From JABABD01 sp965530995 (lineage in GTDB: Bacteria; Bacteroidota; Bacteroidia; Flavobacteriales; Flavobacteriaceae): a stretch of DNA of 30,665 nucleotides. Numbering within the stretch: position 1 is the stretch's first letter; each line of letters begins with the position of its first letter. The DNA lies in NCBI GenBank assembly GCA_965530995.1, contig CBESOB010000007.1, forward strand, positions 1-30,665. Reading direction: 5' to 3'. The notes under the pieces are model-generated. The model was given only the letters and a program-made list of their open reading frames with translations, was not told the DNA's origin and did no database searches. Positions 17,801-25,801 of this stretch are shown piece by piece. Made by a program: the position numbers and the translations under genes.

Positions 17801-18752
17801 TTGGTTGAGCTTCAACATTATCAGGAATGCCATCGTTGTCCGCATCTATATCTAGCTTGTTATCTACATTATCGTTATCGTCATCACAATTAGAATCAGC
17901 AGTAAAATGAGTATGTCTCAATCCAACTGAAGATTCGGTCCCTGTAACTCCAAAAATTAAATCTACATGCGAAAACACATCAAATTTCATATAAACAGTA
18001 AATTCTGGTGTAAAAGGGGAAGAATCGTTAGGTTCGTCAATCCAATCCGTTGCGCTTCCAGAAATTGCAGGATTCAGTCTAAATAAACTAAAATTTGCTG
18101 GAGCTCCGCCATTTATAAACCCTCCTGCTTCTAAATTCGTTGTAGTATTTAAATAACCATTAATGGAAGAAGTCATGGTTAATGTATTATAACCAGAAAT
18201 TTCCGTATAATCTTTACCACTTCTGTGGTCTATATCTTGTAACCCTATAATTATATTATTTAATGATACCGGAATACCTGATGGATTGCCTATAGTAGCA
18301 CTTCCTGATTCTACAAGATCAAAAGAGTAAGTCACATATTCGTCTACATTTGGATTGAAACCAATGACTTCAAGCTCCGTATTAACATCTACGGTCACTG
18401 TTCCTGATATACCAGTTAATGTTAAGATAATATCATAATATTGGTTTTGAAAAAGAAGCGCGTTAGAGTAAACAACTTTTTCTCCTACTTGTATATCATC
18501 TAAATCAGTAGCCGTTAATAGTGAAGGTGAATCAAATTGAATGGATACAGAGCACTCAAATGAGTCAATAATTCCATCATTGTCATTGTCTTGGTCTGAA
18601 TCATCCAGAACTCCATCATGATCATGATCACCAAAAGTTCGACTAACAAAACTCCTATTGCTAGTATCTTCCTCTCCATCATCAGTTTGAGAGAAAATGC
18701 TATTAAAACTTAATAATAATACAATAGCAAATAGATTACGAGAAAATTTCAT
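14838..18752 (-). CDS. Giant T9SS-secreted surface protein with TSP3 repeats and LamG domain (paralogue 1)
   Basis: About 1304 residues from the ATG at 18752, which gives a clean signal peptide (MKFSRNLFAIVLLLSFNSIFSQ). ATGs at 18773 and 18794 are also in frame. Acidic thrombospondin type 3 repeats appear at 42-66 (DHDHDGVLDDSDQDNDNDG) and about 290-430 (DADNDGIPDNVEAQ, DSDNDGTPDIQENG) and should bind calcium. Between them lies a head of about 225 residues bracketed by cysteines. A LamG-type domain follows at about 440-620 (SASVDFDGIDDHI, EVRVFNAVL), then a long conserved stalk (WTTEGTWLHGDVWDIED, FYWYNYWSSPVG). The last 75 residues form a type A T9SS sorting domain (MSLTNMLGQAVRTFNN, NNGVYIGDLSSGVYLVNLI, KKIILE). 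It is probably exported and anchored on the cell surface as an adhesin or ligand-binding protein; the ligand is unknown. Confidence 0.85.
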   Translation of the reverse strand: MKFSRNLFAIVLLLSFNSIFSQTDDGEEDTSNRSFVSRTFGDHDHDGVLDDSDQDNDNDGIIDSFECSVSIQFDSPSLLTATDLDDIQVGEKVVYSNALLFQNQYYDIILTLTGISGTVTVDVNTELEVIGFNPNVDEYVTYSFDLVESGSATIGNPSGIPVSLNNIIIGLQDIDHRSGKDYTEISGYNTLTMTSSINGYLNTTTNLEAGGFINGGAPANFSLFRLNPAISGSATDWIDEPNDSSPFTPEFTVYMKFDVFSHVDLIFGVTGTESSVGLRHTHFTADSNCDDDNDNVDNKLDIDADNDGIPDNVEAQPTNLYILPSVTVDPVTGIPTVYGSGLIPEDTDNDNTPDFTDFDSDNDGTPDIQENGMADAIVSSADDDADGLDNIFETNGVNDLTIDVNEDIEDPTDLSILPDTDSDLAMGGDLDYRDAIDVFIESASVDFDGIDDHIAETSFMGGWPDATIMAWIKLDPTFISNGDVAGQSHMRIYVDGTTKKLHSYYITSMGSSAYGSSSTITLDTDQWYHVAISYKGTSGMTKLYVNGELEQSGSIPAGTLSTNPIYAHPDFNIGRHSRLDNSYFKGAIDEVRVFNAVLTDSQLQQMVYQEIEQDGANIKGAIMNKNITDIATNTALPWANLQAYYPMTKILTGKTTDASGYGRDADLKNIITVQPQTAPMPYETVSDGTWTTEGTWLHGDVWDIEDVANNKDWSIVSIKNHITTSDSHSQLGLMIDTGRTLTVSGDNAITNNWLLQLDGTLDLADDSQLIQSRNSDLVTSATGKILRRQEGNNDFYWYNYWSSPVGITGATALSDNNRTSNNTNNSPFNIDMLMDGIGTTAMQFTSAYDEVGKISDRWLYTFQNGITYYDWVTLAPGSDIQPGVGYTQKGTGNAGTEQQYTFVGKPNNGTILIPATDVPDAGNESEQDVTLTTTLIGNPYPSALDARQFISDNAGVIQGTILLWEQWAGTSHWLAEYEGGYGFINNFATERAYQYPGIPIADQVQTQGIKIPTYYLPVGQGFFVEIVNNGDIEFNNGQRVFIKESDADGVDPNSGSSFFRDGNEPVTEESSTENRVDEMQILRLEFGVSNGASRSFVLGFSDFTTDGFDYGYDGGLITNPPADDMGSIFNGEQYVIQAFAPITPEKEVNLVMHSSGNFTHTLKSTEITNIPESQPLLIRDNLTGSIYDLRSTEPYNFTSESGTFTNRFKVIFTNPTLSVNDAILDTLLIFMDNGQDMLIVKGLDQNVKSMSLTNMLGQAVRTFNNIEKNTLNNGVYIGDLSSGVYLVNLITEDNLKLNKKIILE
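16641..17864 (-). repeat. Duplicated segment shared with paralogue 2 (copy 1)
   Basis: This segment aligns to 20774-21997 with the same offset of 4133 bases at every anchor I checked, so there is no net insertion or deletion over about 1.2 kb. Similarity is highest over the LamG region. One exact run of more than 20 bases occurs around the codons for NLQAYYPMT (about 16813-16839). It falls towards the TSP3 repeats and disappears upstream, where the head domain begins. Confidence 0.8.
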
Positions 18753-18861
18753 AAGTAGGATCCTGTTTTTCATTTTATTCGAGTTTGAAAGCATCAGGAT
18801 TTGAGGGTATTATCCTAATACACAGTAAAAATAGACCAAAGGGCCTGTCAAACTATATATT

Positions 18862-18926
18862 ATCGATGTTGCAAGAAAAAATTTCGATAAAATGCCAAGT
18901 GAAACACTATTGATCGATAAACGGTA
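18862..18926 (-). promoter_or_regulatory. Putative operator upstream of paralogue 1
   Basis: Read on the minus strand, this region has TACCGTTTATCGA, then TTTATCGA, then AACATCGAT before the gene. The inner pair, TATCGA and CATCGA, starts exactly 21 bases apart, two helical turns. The same bipartite pattern and the same 13-bp TACCGTTTATCGA block occur upstream of paralogue 2. An AT-rich TAATATATAG stretch follows, where a -7 region could lie. The ACCGTTTAT part fits the LytTR-type half-site consensus as I remember it, but which regulator binds is inference. Confidence 0.5.
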
Positions 18927-18952
18927 ATTTAGTAGCTTTTTAGCTACTAAAT
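18927..18952 (-). terminator. Hairpin after paralogue 2, without U tract
   Basis: ATTTAGTAGCT (18927-18937) and AGCTACTAAAT (18942-18952) form a perfect 11-bp stem with a four-base loop. It lies 15 bases beyond the stop of the upstream giant gene (minus strand) and next to the operator of the downstream one. No T tract follows on the minus strand, so it may be a weak terminator, a 3'-end stabiliser or a DNA-binding site. Confidence 0.5.
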
Positions 18953-18967
18953 ACATCGTAAAACACT

Positions 18968-21900
18968 CTATTTCAATACTATTTTTTTGGTAAAATGAAG
19001 ATTGTTTTCAGCACTTACACTGACCATATAAATCCCTGAACTTAGTTCGCCTATATATAGACCATTCTCTAAAGAACTATGATCTATATTATTAAAACTA
19101 ACAATATTCTGACCGAGTATATTGGTTAAGACCAAATTTTCGATTGGCTCTGTCAGTCCCTTTATAAAAAGACGTTTGCTTGCATCATTAACAAATATCA
19201 AGACGTCATTAAACAATACTTCTTCATTAGATAAAGTCTCACTTTCGAATACAATATCAAATCGCTCAGAATCTTCATCTTCTATATCACTTGAAAAACT
19301 ATAAGCTCCAGACTGCAAGTCAAAATAAGTGTTCGTTTGGTTATCCCTTAAATATATAACTCTGCCCTCTGGCATATTGATTACTTCGACAATTTCCAGT
19401 GCATAATCATAGTTGCCTGTGCTATTGAAAACAAGATCTACCACTTTATCATCTGTTAAGGGGCCGAATGACTGAATGATCATTTTCTCATCACCAAGAA
19501 AACTATTCAAATCATCATCTTGAGGGTCAATTGTTCTCGCATCATACCCATAATCGTAGCCATCGGTGGTGTCATCGCTAAAAGCCAATACAAAACTCCT
19601 GTTGTTTCCATTTGAGACCTTAAGTTCCAGTCGAATCATTGCACTATTTTGACTTGAATCATTGGTGTCAGGATCTCCATCCCTAAAGAATACAGAGCCA
19701 TTATTTGGATTGCTGCCATCTGCATCACTTTCTTTAATAAAAATTCGTTGTCCATTATTGAACTCTATATCGTCATCAGCACTGAGCACTGCATTGTTGC
19801 CATCATTCACGACTTCCACAAAGAATCCTTGCGCTACTGGTATATAAAATGTTGGTTTTCTTGCAAAAGGCGAACCATTGGGGTCAGGATTGGGGTCATT
19901 CCATTGGTATGCCCGTTCTGTCGTAACATTATTGATCGTTCCGTAACCTCCCTCATACTCTTCAAGGATATGACTTGTGCCCGACCATTGCTCCCAAACA
20001 TAAACAGCTCCTCCTATAACACCGTTATTGTCATCAATGAATTGTCTAGCATCTAATGCAGAAGGGTACGGATTACCAACAAAAGTAGTCGTTAAAGTAA
20101 CGTCTTGTTCGCTTTCGCTATCACTATCCCCATTAACATCGTCAGACGGGATCAAGATGGTGCCATTGTTTGGTTTCCCTTGAAAGATATACTTCTGTTC
20201 TTCAACTTGATTTCCTGTTCCTTTTTGCGTATAACCCATTCCTGGTGAAATATCGCTGGTTGGAGTAAGCGTTATCCAATCCCAAAAGGTTAAGCCATTT
20301 AGATAACTAAAAAGCCACCGATCACTGACCATACCTATGTCATTAAAAGTAGAAGTGAATTCAATATTGTCTCCATTACCATCCTTTAACATTTCTAGAT
20401 TAAATGATGTGTTTTTCTCATTATTGCTAGACGAATTATTATCTGATAGTGTTGTTGTTGATAGCATTCCAACAGGAGATGACCAGTAATTGTACCAATA
20501 AAAATTACTGTTCCCTTCTTGACGACGGATAATATTACCTTCGTCGGAAGTAACAAGGTCACTCTCTGGGCCTTGCACGAGTTGTGAGTCGTCTTGAAGA
20601 TCTAAAGTTCCGTTCAATTCAAGATACCAGCTGTTGGTGATGGCTTTATCGCCATTCACGGTCAATGTGCTTCCAGTGTTTATCTTCAATCCGTTCTGGC
20701 TAAGTGATTCGGATATCGATATATTGTTCTTTATCTCAACGATGCTCCAAGGTTTTACCATTGAGGCATCCTCGATGTCCCAGACTTCACCATGTAGCCA
20801 AGTGCCTTCTGTGGTCCAAGGACCATCAGCCACTGTCTCGTATGGCATCGGGGCTGTTTGTGGTTGTACCGTGAAGATGTTCTTCAAGATCCCGTCACGG
20901 CCATAACCCGATGCATCAGCAGTCTTGCCTGTAAGTATGTTGGTCATTGGGTAATAGGCCTGTAAATTGACCCATGGCACTGTCGCTGTCGTTGCGACAT
21001 CCATAATGCCCTTACTGAGTACGCTTCCTTTTACATTGGCCCCATCTTGTTCTATCTCCTGGTAGACCATTTGTTGTAACTGGTCTTCGGTCAATACGGC
21101 ATTGAAGACACGTACTTCATCGACAGCACCTTTGAAATAGGAGTTTTCCAATCTGGAATGACGCCCGATATTAAAATCCGGGTCTGCATAAATAGGATCT
21201 GTGGACAATGTCCCAGTAGGAATGGAACCCAAACTTTCTAATTGGCCATTGACGTATAATTTGATATTTCCTGAAGCCCCTTCATAGCTAATGGCCACAT
21301 GGTGCCATTGATCGATATCCAATGTGGTCAAGGAACTTGACCCAAAGGCCAAGCTGCCATCACTCGTTATATAGTAGGAATGCAATTTCTTTGTCGAACC
21401 ATTCACATACATGCGCATGAGGCTTTGTCCAGCCACATCGCCATCACTTGAGAAAGTAGGGTCGAGTTTTATCCAAGCCATGATGGTGGCATCTGGCCAA
21501 CCACTCATGAATGTTGTTACTGTAATGTGGTCATCTATACCATCAAAATCAACAGAAGCTGATTCAATGAATACGTTGATAGCATCACGATAGTCCAGGT
21601 CACCTCCCAAAGCAAGATCGCCGTCGGTATCTGGGAGAACTGAAAGATCTGTAGGGTTTTCAATATCTTCATTAACATCCCAAACAACATCAAAAATACC
21701 GTTGGTTTCAAAGAGGTTATCTAACCCATCGTCATCGTCATCGGTAAAGGTCACAATCGAATTGTCCAACCCATTTTCCATGATATCTGGTGTGCCATCA
21801 CCATCTGAATCTAGGTCGTTCATATCGGGTATTTCGTCTCCATCGGTATCTTGAAGAGCCAGAACAGTCGAATATGCAGTGTCAATACCGGTAATTGGAT

Positions 21901-23188
21901 TGAATATACCATTCGGAGGTACATAGGCATTAGTTAGTTGTGCCTCTACATTATCTGGAATACCATCGTTATCAGAGTCTATGTCCAATTGATTATCCAA
22001 TCCATCTCCATCGGTATCTACTCCTGACGTTATGGTTAATATCGGTGCTTCATAATCAAAAATATCACATTGCGTAAAAGACATTGCATAAAGACGTAAA
22101 ACCTCAGCCTCACTTGTTTTTTTGGCTTGCATACGAATCTTGAACTTATTGGACTGAAATTGAAAATAAGATCTTAAAATAGTATTTGTTTCAAAACCAC
22201 CATAATTCACGTTCCCACTTGTAATTCCTGCGCCATCGACATATACATCTGTTGTAAGTGAAGATGGATTGTCCAGACCATAAACAGATGGGTTGTAATA
22301 CCGTACCGATTCTTGTAATGTTTCTGTCCCATCGCAATCCCATGTGGTCCCACCAATCCGGAAAATTGTTGCGGCAAGATTTGAAGTGCCCGTATCCACT
22401 AGTCTAAATTCAAATTCAATACCTGGTGTGCCGGTACCATTAAATTTCAAGCTCGTCTGTAAAGAATTTGTAACATCAACATTGTCATCATCGATATTCA
22501 ATAACTCGGTATTATCAATCGCCAATATTTCGACTAATACATCATACCCTACAAGTGCGTTCGGAAATCTATATATAGCCCCAATTTGCCCAGCAACGCC
22601 ACTTTCTGCAACATTTCCATTTCCTACAAAGTTCAAAGTAGGAAGCGCACAATTAAATTGATTTATTCCTAAAGACTCCGCTACATCCAATACACCATCG
22701 TTATCATCATCTTGATCCACTAAATCTATTACATCGTCATGGTCGGTATCCAGAAATGTACACAAATTAGTACTGTTAACGTTAAAATCGTGTGCATCTC
22801 CTGCTAAACTCGCATTACTTCCGTTATTGGTAAAAACATCGACACCACCAACATTGACTGTTACAGAACTACTCGAATCCCAGCCATTATCTCCAGCATC
22901 ATAAAGAATGACCGAGTAATTAAGTGAAACTATAGGGTCCGTTGCTAAACAACCTAGATCATATGTTGCAGTATAAAAAATTGAATTACCAGTATTATTA
23001 TAACAATCCTCAGTATTACAGAAAGAAAGCAATAAATTGTTGGCCGGGTCATAAATCTCTACCTTATGTTCAAAAGAATCAATAGGCCAATCGACGGTTA
23101 CCAAAACTCGATTGGTAGATTGCCCATATACGGAGGGATTTACAAATATTAAAAATAACAAACAGATTAAATAGTATAACTGTTTCAT
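18968..23188 (-). CDS. Giant T9SS-secreted surface protein with TSP3 repeats and LamG domain (paralogue 2)
   Basis: A 1406-residue paralogue of the next gene downstream. A signal peptide (MKQLYYLICLLFLIFVNPSVYG) is followed by an extra beta domain of about 120 residues with a Cys pair (SFCNTEDCYNN), absent from paralogue 1. A first TSP3 repeat (DQDDDNDGVLDVAES) comes at about 155-170. A Cys-bracketed head of about 220 residues follows (FNCALPTLNFVGNG to MSFTQCDIF), then TSP3 repeats at about 395-510 and a LamG-type domain at about 540-700 (SASVDFDGIDDHI). The stalk is shared (WTTEGTWLHGEVWDIED, FYWYNYWSSPVG). The last 75 residues are a type A T9SS sorting domain (LVLTNILGQNIVSFNN, ENGLYIGELSSGIYMVSV, KKIVLK). 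Predicted role and location are as for paralogue 1. Each gene has its own upstream element, so they may be separate transcription units. Confidence 0.87.
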   Translation of the reverse strand: MKQLYYLICLLFLIFVNPSVYGQSTNRVLVTVDWPIDSFEHKVEIYDPANNLLLSFCNTEDCYNNTGNSIFYTATYDLGCLATDPIVSLNYSVILYDAGDNGWDSSSSVTVNVGGVDVFTNNGSNASLAGDAHDFNVNSTNLCTFLDTDHDDVIDLVDQDDDNDGVLDVAESLGINQFNCALPTLNFVGNGNVAESGVAGQIGAIYRFPNALVGYDVLVEILAIDNTELLNIDDDNVDVTNSLQTSLKFNGTGTPGIEFEFRLVDTGTSNLAATIFRIGGTTWDCDGTETLQESVRYYNPSVYGLDNPSSLTTDVYVDGAGITSGNVNYGGFETNTILRSYFQFQSNKFKIRMQAKKTSEAEVLRLYAMSFTQCDIFDYEAPILTITSGVDTDGDGLDNQLDIDSDNDGIPDNVEAQLTNAYVPPNGIFNPITGIDTAYSTVLALQDTDGDEIPDMNDLDSDGDGTPDIMENGLDNSIVTFTDDDDDGLDNLFETNGIFDVVWDVNEDIENPTDLSVLPDTDGDLALGGDLDYRDAINVFIESASVDFDGIDDHITVTTFMSGWPDATIMAWIKLDPTFSSDGDVAGQSLMRMYVNGSTKKLHSYYITSDGSLAFGSSSLTTLDIDQWHHVAISYEGASGNIKLYVNGQLESLGSIPTGTLSTDPIYADPDFNIGRHSRLENSYFKGAVDEVRVFNAVLTEDQLQQMVYQEIEQDGANVKGSVLSKGIMDVATTATVPWVNLQAYYPMTNILTGKTADASGYGRDGILKNIFTVQPQTAPMPYETVADGPWTTEGTWLHGEVWDIEDASMVKPWSIVEIKNNISISESLSQNGLKINTGSTLTVNGDKAITNSWYLELNGTLDLQDDSQLVQGPESDLVTSDEGNIIRRQEGNSNFYWYNYWSSPVGMLSTTTLSDNNSSSNNEKNTSFNLEMLKDGNGDNIEFTSTFNDIGMVSDRWLFSYLNGLTFWDWITLTPTSDISPGMGYTQKGTGNQVEEQKYIFQGKPNNGTILIPSDDVNGDSDSESEQDVTLTTTFVGNPYPSALDARQFIDDNNGVIGGAVYVWEQWSGTSHILEEYEGGYGTINNVTTERAYQWNDPNPDPNGSPFARKPTFYIPVAQGFFVEVVNDGNNAVLSADDDIEFNNGQRIFIKESDADGSNPNNGSVFFRDGDPDTNDSSQNSAMIRLELKVSNGNNRSFVLAFSDDTTDGYDYGYDARTIDPQDDDLNSFLGDEKMIIQSFGPLTDDKVVDLVFNSTGNYDYALEIVEVINMPEGRVIYLRDNQTNTYFDLQSGAYSFSSDIEDEDSERFDIVFESETLSNEEVLFNDVLIFVNDASKRLFIKGLTEPIENLVLTNILGQNIVSFNNIDHSSLENGLYIGELSSGIYMVSVSAENNLHFTKKIVLK
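20774..21997 (-). repeat. Duplicated segment shared with paralogue 1 (copy 2)
   Basis: The partner of 16641-17864, in the same orientation at a constant offset of 4133 bases. Long stretches over the LamG coding part differ at only a few bases per 60, mostly in third codon positions. The sorting-domain ends of the two genes are much less alike at the DNA level. The uneven similarity is what gene conversion or recombination between the copies would leave, although selection on the LamG domain is also possible. Confidence 0.8.
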
Positions 23189-23315
23189 GGTAAGTTCTCG
23201 TTTTAATTAATAGCATTCAATCACATGCCATATATCTATAAACGATACAATTAAATGGCTGAGGGATTAATTAACTAGGTAAATTACCTTAAAAGCAGGG
23301 GGGTATCACAATATG

Positions 23316-23350
23316 ATCGATGTTCAAAGAGTTAATCTCGATAAACGGTA
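23316..23350 (-). promoter_or_regulatory. Putative operator upstream of paralogue 2
   Basis: On the minus strand this reads TACCGTTTATCGA, 13 intervening bases counted from TATCGA's final A, then AACATCGAT. The TATCGA and CATCGA boxes start 21 bases apart, exactly as upstream of paralogue 1, while the bases between differ. CATATTG follows directly. The element lies about 130 bases before the ATG. Conservation of the boxes but not the spacer points to a protein-binding site rather than simple carry-over of the duplication. Confidence 0.5.
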
Positions 23351-23374
23351 CAGTATTATCGTTATCGCCCAATT

Positions 23375-25792
23375 TTAAAGACTATATCTTAAGGATATAA
23401 TTAAGTTTTGGCCAGCTGCAGCTATACCCGAAGAGTAGGTTCTATATCGCTGATCTGTTATATTCTCCAACGTTGTGGTTAAACTAAGAAACTCTGTTAA
23501 TTTTAATTGTGCTCTCACATTTATAGTATACCATGATGGCGAATATGGGTCACCGTTTGCGTCTAAAACATACAAATAGGGTTTTTCTCTTTCTGAAAAT
23601 GAAAGTTCTTCAAAAGACAAACCTCCACTATAATTCGTGAATAAATCAAATTTAAATTTGCGGGGGTTCCAAATTAAATGCGTATTTCCAAAATCAGGCA
23701 CCACATGTCTTACCGGGTATTTACCACCGTCAATTTCACGTTCAGTTCCTCCAATAACATTATATTGAGAAGTTAATTGAACATCCCTACTTATATTCAC
23801 ATTAAGGCCTGCCTCAAAACCATATATTCTAGAACTGGAAGCGTTCTGAATAGCTTGCACAGTACTTAACTCACCATCATAAATGATTTCAGTTTCTCCA
23901 TTAAGTGCATAATCTCTTCGTACCAAGGCATTATCCAAGTAGGTATAATATGTCGCAATATCAAACTTGATTCTCTCATTTAAATTCAGATAGAGCCCTA
24001 ACTCGCCACTATATGCTCTCTCGGATTTAAGATCTGGGTTCGGGACAACGACAGAACCAGGCTCTGAGTCGAAAACCTTCCCTATATCGTCTATATTGGG
24101 TGCTCTAAACGCGGTAGAAAAATTAAGCTTCCAAGCTATACTCCTATTTACATTCCAATTGAGGCCTGCTGTACCAGTAAGTGCGCCAGTGTTAATATTG
24201 GCTTCATTGAATGGAAGGTTCAAGAATTGGTTGTTTTCAGTAAAATTGGATTTAGCAATTATACGATTATAACGAAGACCCGTTTGAAAGGCAAAAGCGT
24301 CATTAGGGTTGTACTTATAACTTAAATATACCGCCATAGACTGCCAGCTTGATCCATCTGGATATCTGGACACTGTTTTATTTTCCTGTCCACTATCAAT
24401 ATTTTCCTCAACACCTTCAGACCCGACATAATTATAGATTATCTCAGTGCCATAGAATAACTCATTTATACTACTAATTCTTTTTTCAAAATCCATGTTG
24501 AATGAAATGGCATCGACATTTTCTTTTCTAATATTTCTTAGGGAAGATTGATAGTTCCTATCCATTCTACTTTCCTGGAAATTTTGATAGGCCAATGTAA
24601 TTTGCGCCATGTCATATAATCCTTTGGTGGCTTTATGATTCACTTGCAAGTTTGCTAAAAACCATTTTTGCGGCCCATAATTCCATTCAGCGGATCGCAA
24701 AACCCCATCGTCATTATATCTAATTAATCGATCATATCTCGGAAAATCAGAAGTTTCAGAATAATGCAATCCAAGATTGAAGTTCAAGTTATTATTAGGT
24801 TCAAACTTGATTTTCTCCATTACATTGATTTGATCATAACCGGTGAATCTCTGCTCAAGAGGATCTTTGTTCTGGATGATCATGTCCTGATTATCGACCC
24901 GTTCAATATATTCTGTCCTTAAATAGCTGTCCGGACCATGCTTCCCCATTTTTAGATCATCAAAATCGGTATAGCTGAAATTAGTTAGAAATGCCCATTT
25001 TTTCATCCCTATATTAAAATCAACATGACCCGTTCTTTCGTTGCTAGCTGAGGCGTACCGTATTAAGGCATTCACTCTAATATCTAAACTATCCTTATAG
25101 GAAATTATCGGTTTTTGGGTATAAAAATTCATGACTCCTCCAATGGCATCACTTCCATAGATCACTGACCCCGCACCAAGAATTATTTCTGTGTTCTGAA
25201 TTGAAAGAGGGTCTATTGATATAACATTCTGAAGATTACCACCTCTAAAAATAGCGTTATTCATTCTTACTCCATCAACAGAGAGTAATAGCCTATTCGT
25301 TGAAAAACCCCTAATAATAGGACTTCCCCCACCCAATTGACTTTTTTGCACAAAAACTAGTCCGCTATTTTCTAACAAATCGGCACTTGTCTGAGGATTT
25401 GTGAATTGTATATCCGCAGCCACTAAACTTGTGATTTTTTGTGGGACATCTTTTTGTTTTTGTTCAAATTTGGAAGCCGAAATAACAACTTGTTCCAGAG
25501 TTTGTGCATTATCTGACAAATAAACAAGGTTGCCATTTCTTAGAATTCTAGACTTAATGAATTTCGTGGTTATTAATGACAAATGGCTGAATATGATGCT
25601 TTCATACTTCTCGAATTTTGTGATATCCGCTTTACCATTGATGTCTGAGACAACACTTTTAGTTTTTGAAGCATTGTAAATAGCCACACCAATAACAGGT
25701 TCTCTTGAAGTGTTATTGTAAATGGTGATTTCCTGCGCACATAGAACAACGCAAAACAACAGAAAAAAGCAATGACAAAAAAAACTCTTCAT
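23375..25792 (-). CDS. TonB-dependent outer-membrane receptor
   Basis: An 805-residue outer-membrane receptor for energy-dependent import. After a signal peptide (MKSFFCHCFFLLFCVVLCAQ) come a carboxypeptidase-regulatory-like domain (about 20-85, REPVIGVAIYNASKTKSVV), a plug domain (about 100-215, with IIRGFSTNRLLLSVDGVRMN and GSVIYGSDAIGGVMNF) and a 22-strand-type barrel ending in LIISLRYSL. The plug wording and the barrel boxes FRAP (about 560) and NPDL (about 583) resemble haem/haemoglobin receptors. The His usually found between those boxes is absent, so the ligand is open. It is the last gene of an apparent porZ-recO-receptor operon, nine bases after recO. Confidence 0.92.
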   Translation of the reverse strand: MKSFFCHCFFLLFCVVLCAQEITIYNNTSREPVIGVAIYNASKTKSVVSDINGKADITKFEKYESIIFSHLSLITTKFIKSRILRNGNLVYLSDNAQTLEQVVISASKFEQKQKDVPQKITSLVAADIQFTNPQTSADLLENSGLVFVQKSQLGGGSPIIRGFSTNRLLLSVDGVRMNNAIFRGGNLQNVISIDPLSIQNTEIILGAGSVIYGSDAIGGVMNFYTQKPIISYKDSLDIRVNALIRYASASNERTGHVDFNIGMKKWAFLTNFSYTDFDDLKMGKHGPDSYLRTEYIERVDNQDMIIQNKDPLEQRFTGYDQINVMEKIKFEPNNNLNFNLGLHYSETSDFPRYDRLIRYNDDGVLRSAEWNYGPQKWFLANLQVNHKATKGLYDMAQITLAYQNFQESRMDRNYQSSLRNIRKENVDAISFNMDFEKRISSINELFYGTEIIYNYVGSEGVEENIDSGQENKTVSRYPDGSSWQSMAVYLSYKYNPNDAFAFQTGLRYNRIIAKSNFTENNQFLNLPFNEANINTGALTGTAGLNWNVNRSIAWKLNFSTAFRAPNIDDIGKVFDSEPGSVVVPNPDLKSERAYSGELGLYLNLNERIKFDIATYYTYLDNALVRRDYALNGETEIIYDGELSTVQAIQNASSSRIYGFEAGLNVNISRDVQLTSQYNVIGGTEREIDGGKYPVRHVVPDFGNTHLIWNPRKFKFDLFTNYSGGLSFEELSFSEREKPYLYVLDANGDPYSPSWYTINVRAQLKLTEFLSLTTTLENITDQRYRTYSSGIAAAGQNLIISLRYSL

Positions 25793-25801
25793 TCTTATTG
25801 G

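Noticed and set aside
17400..17900. Repeated GAT/ATC-rich units that could suggest a CRISPR or tandem repeat array
   Set aside because: They encode Asp-rich thrombospondin type 3 repeats of variable length; there are no identical repeats with regular unique spacers.
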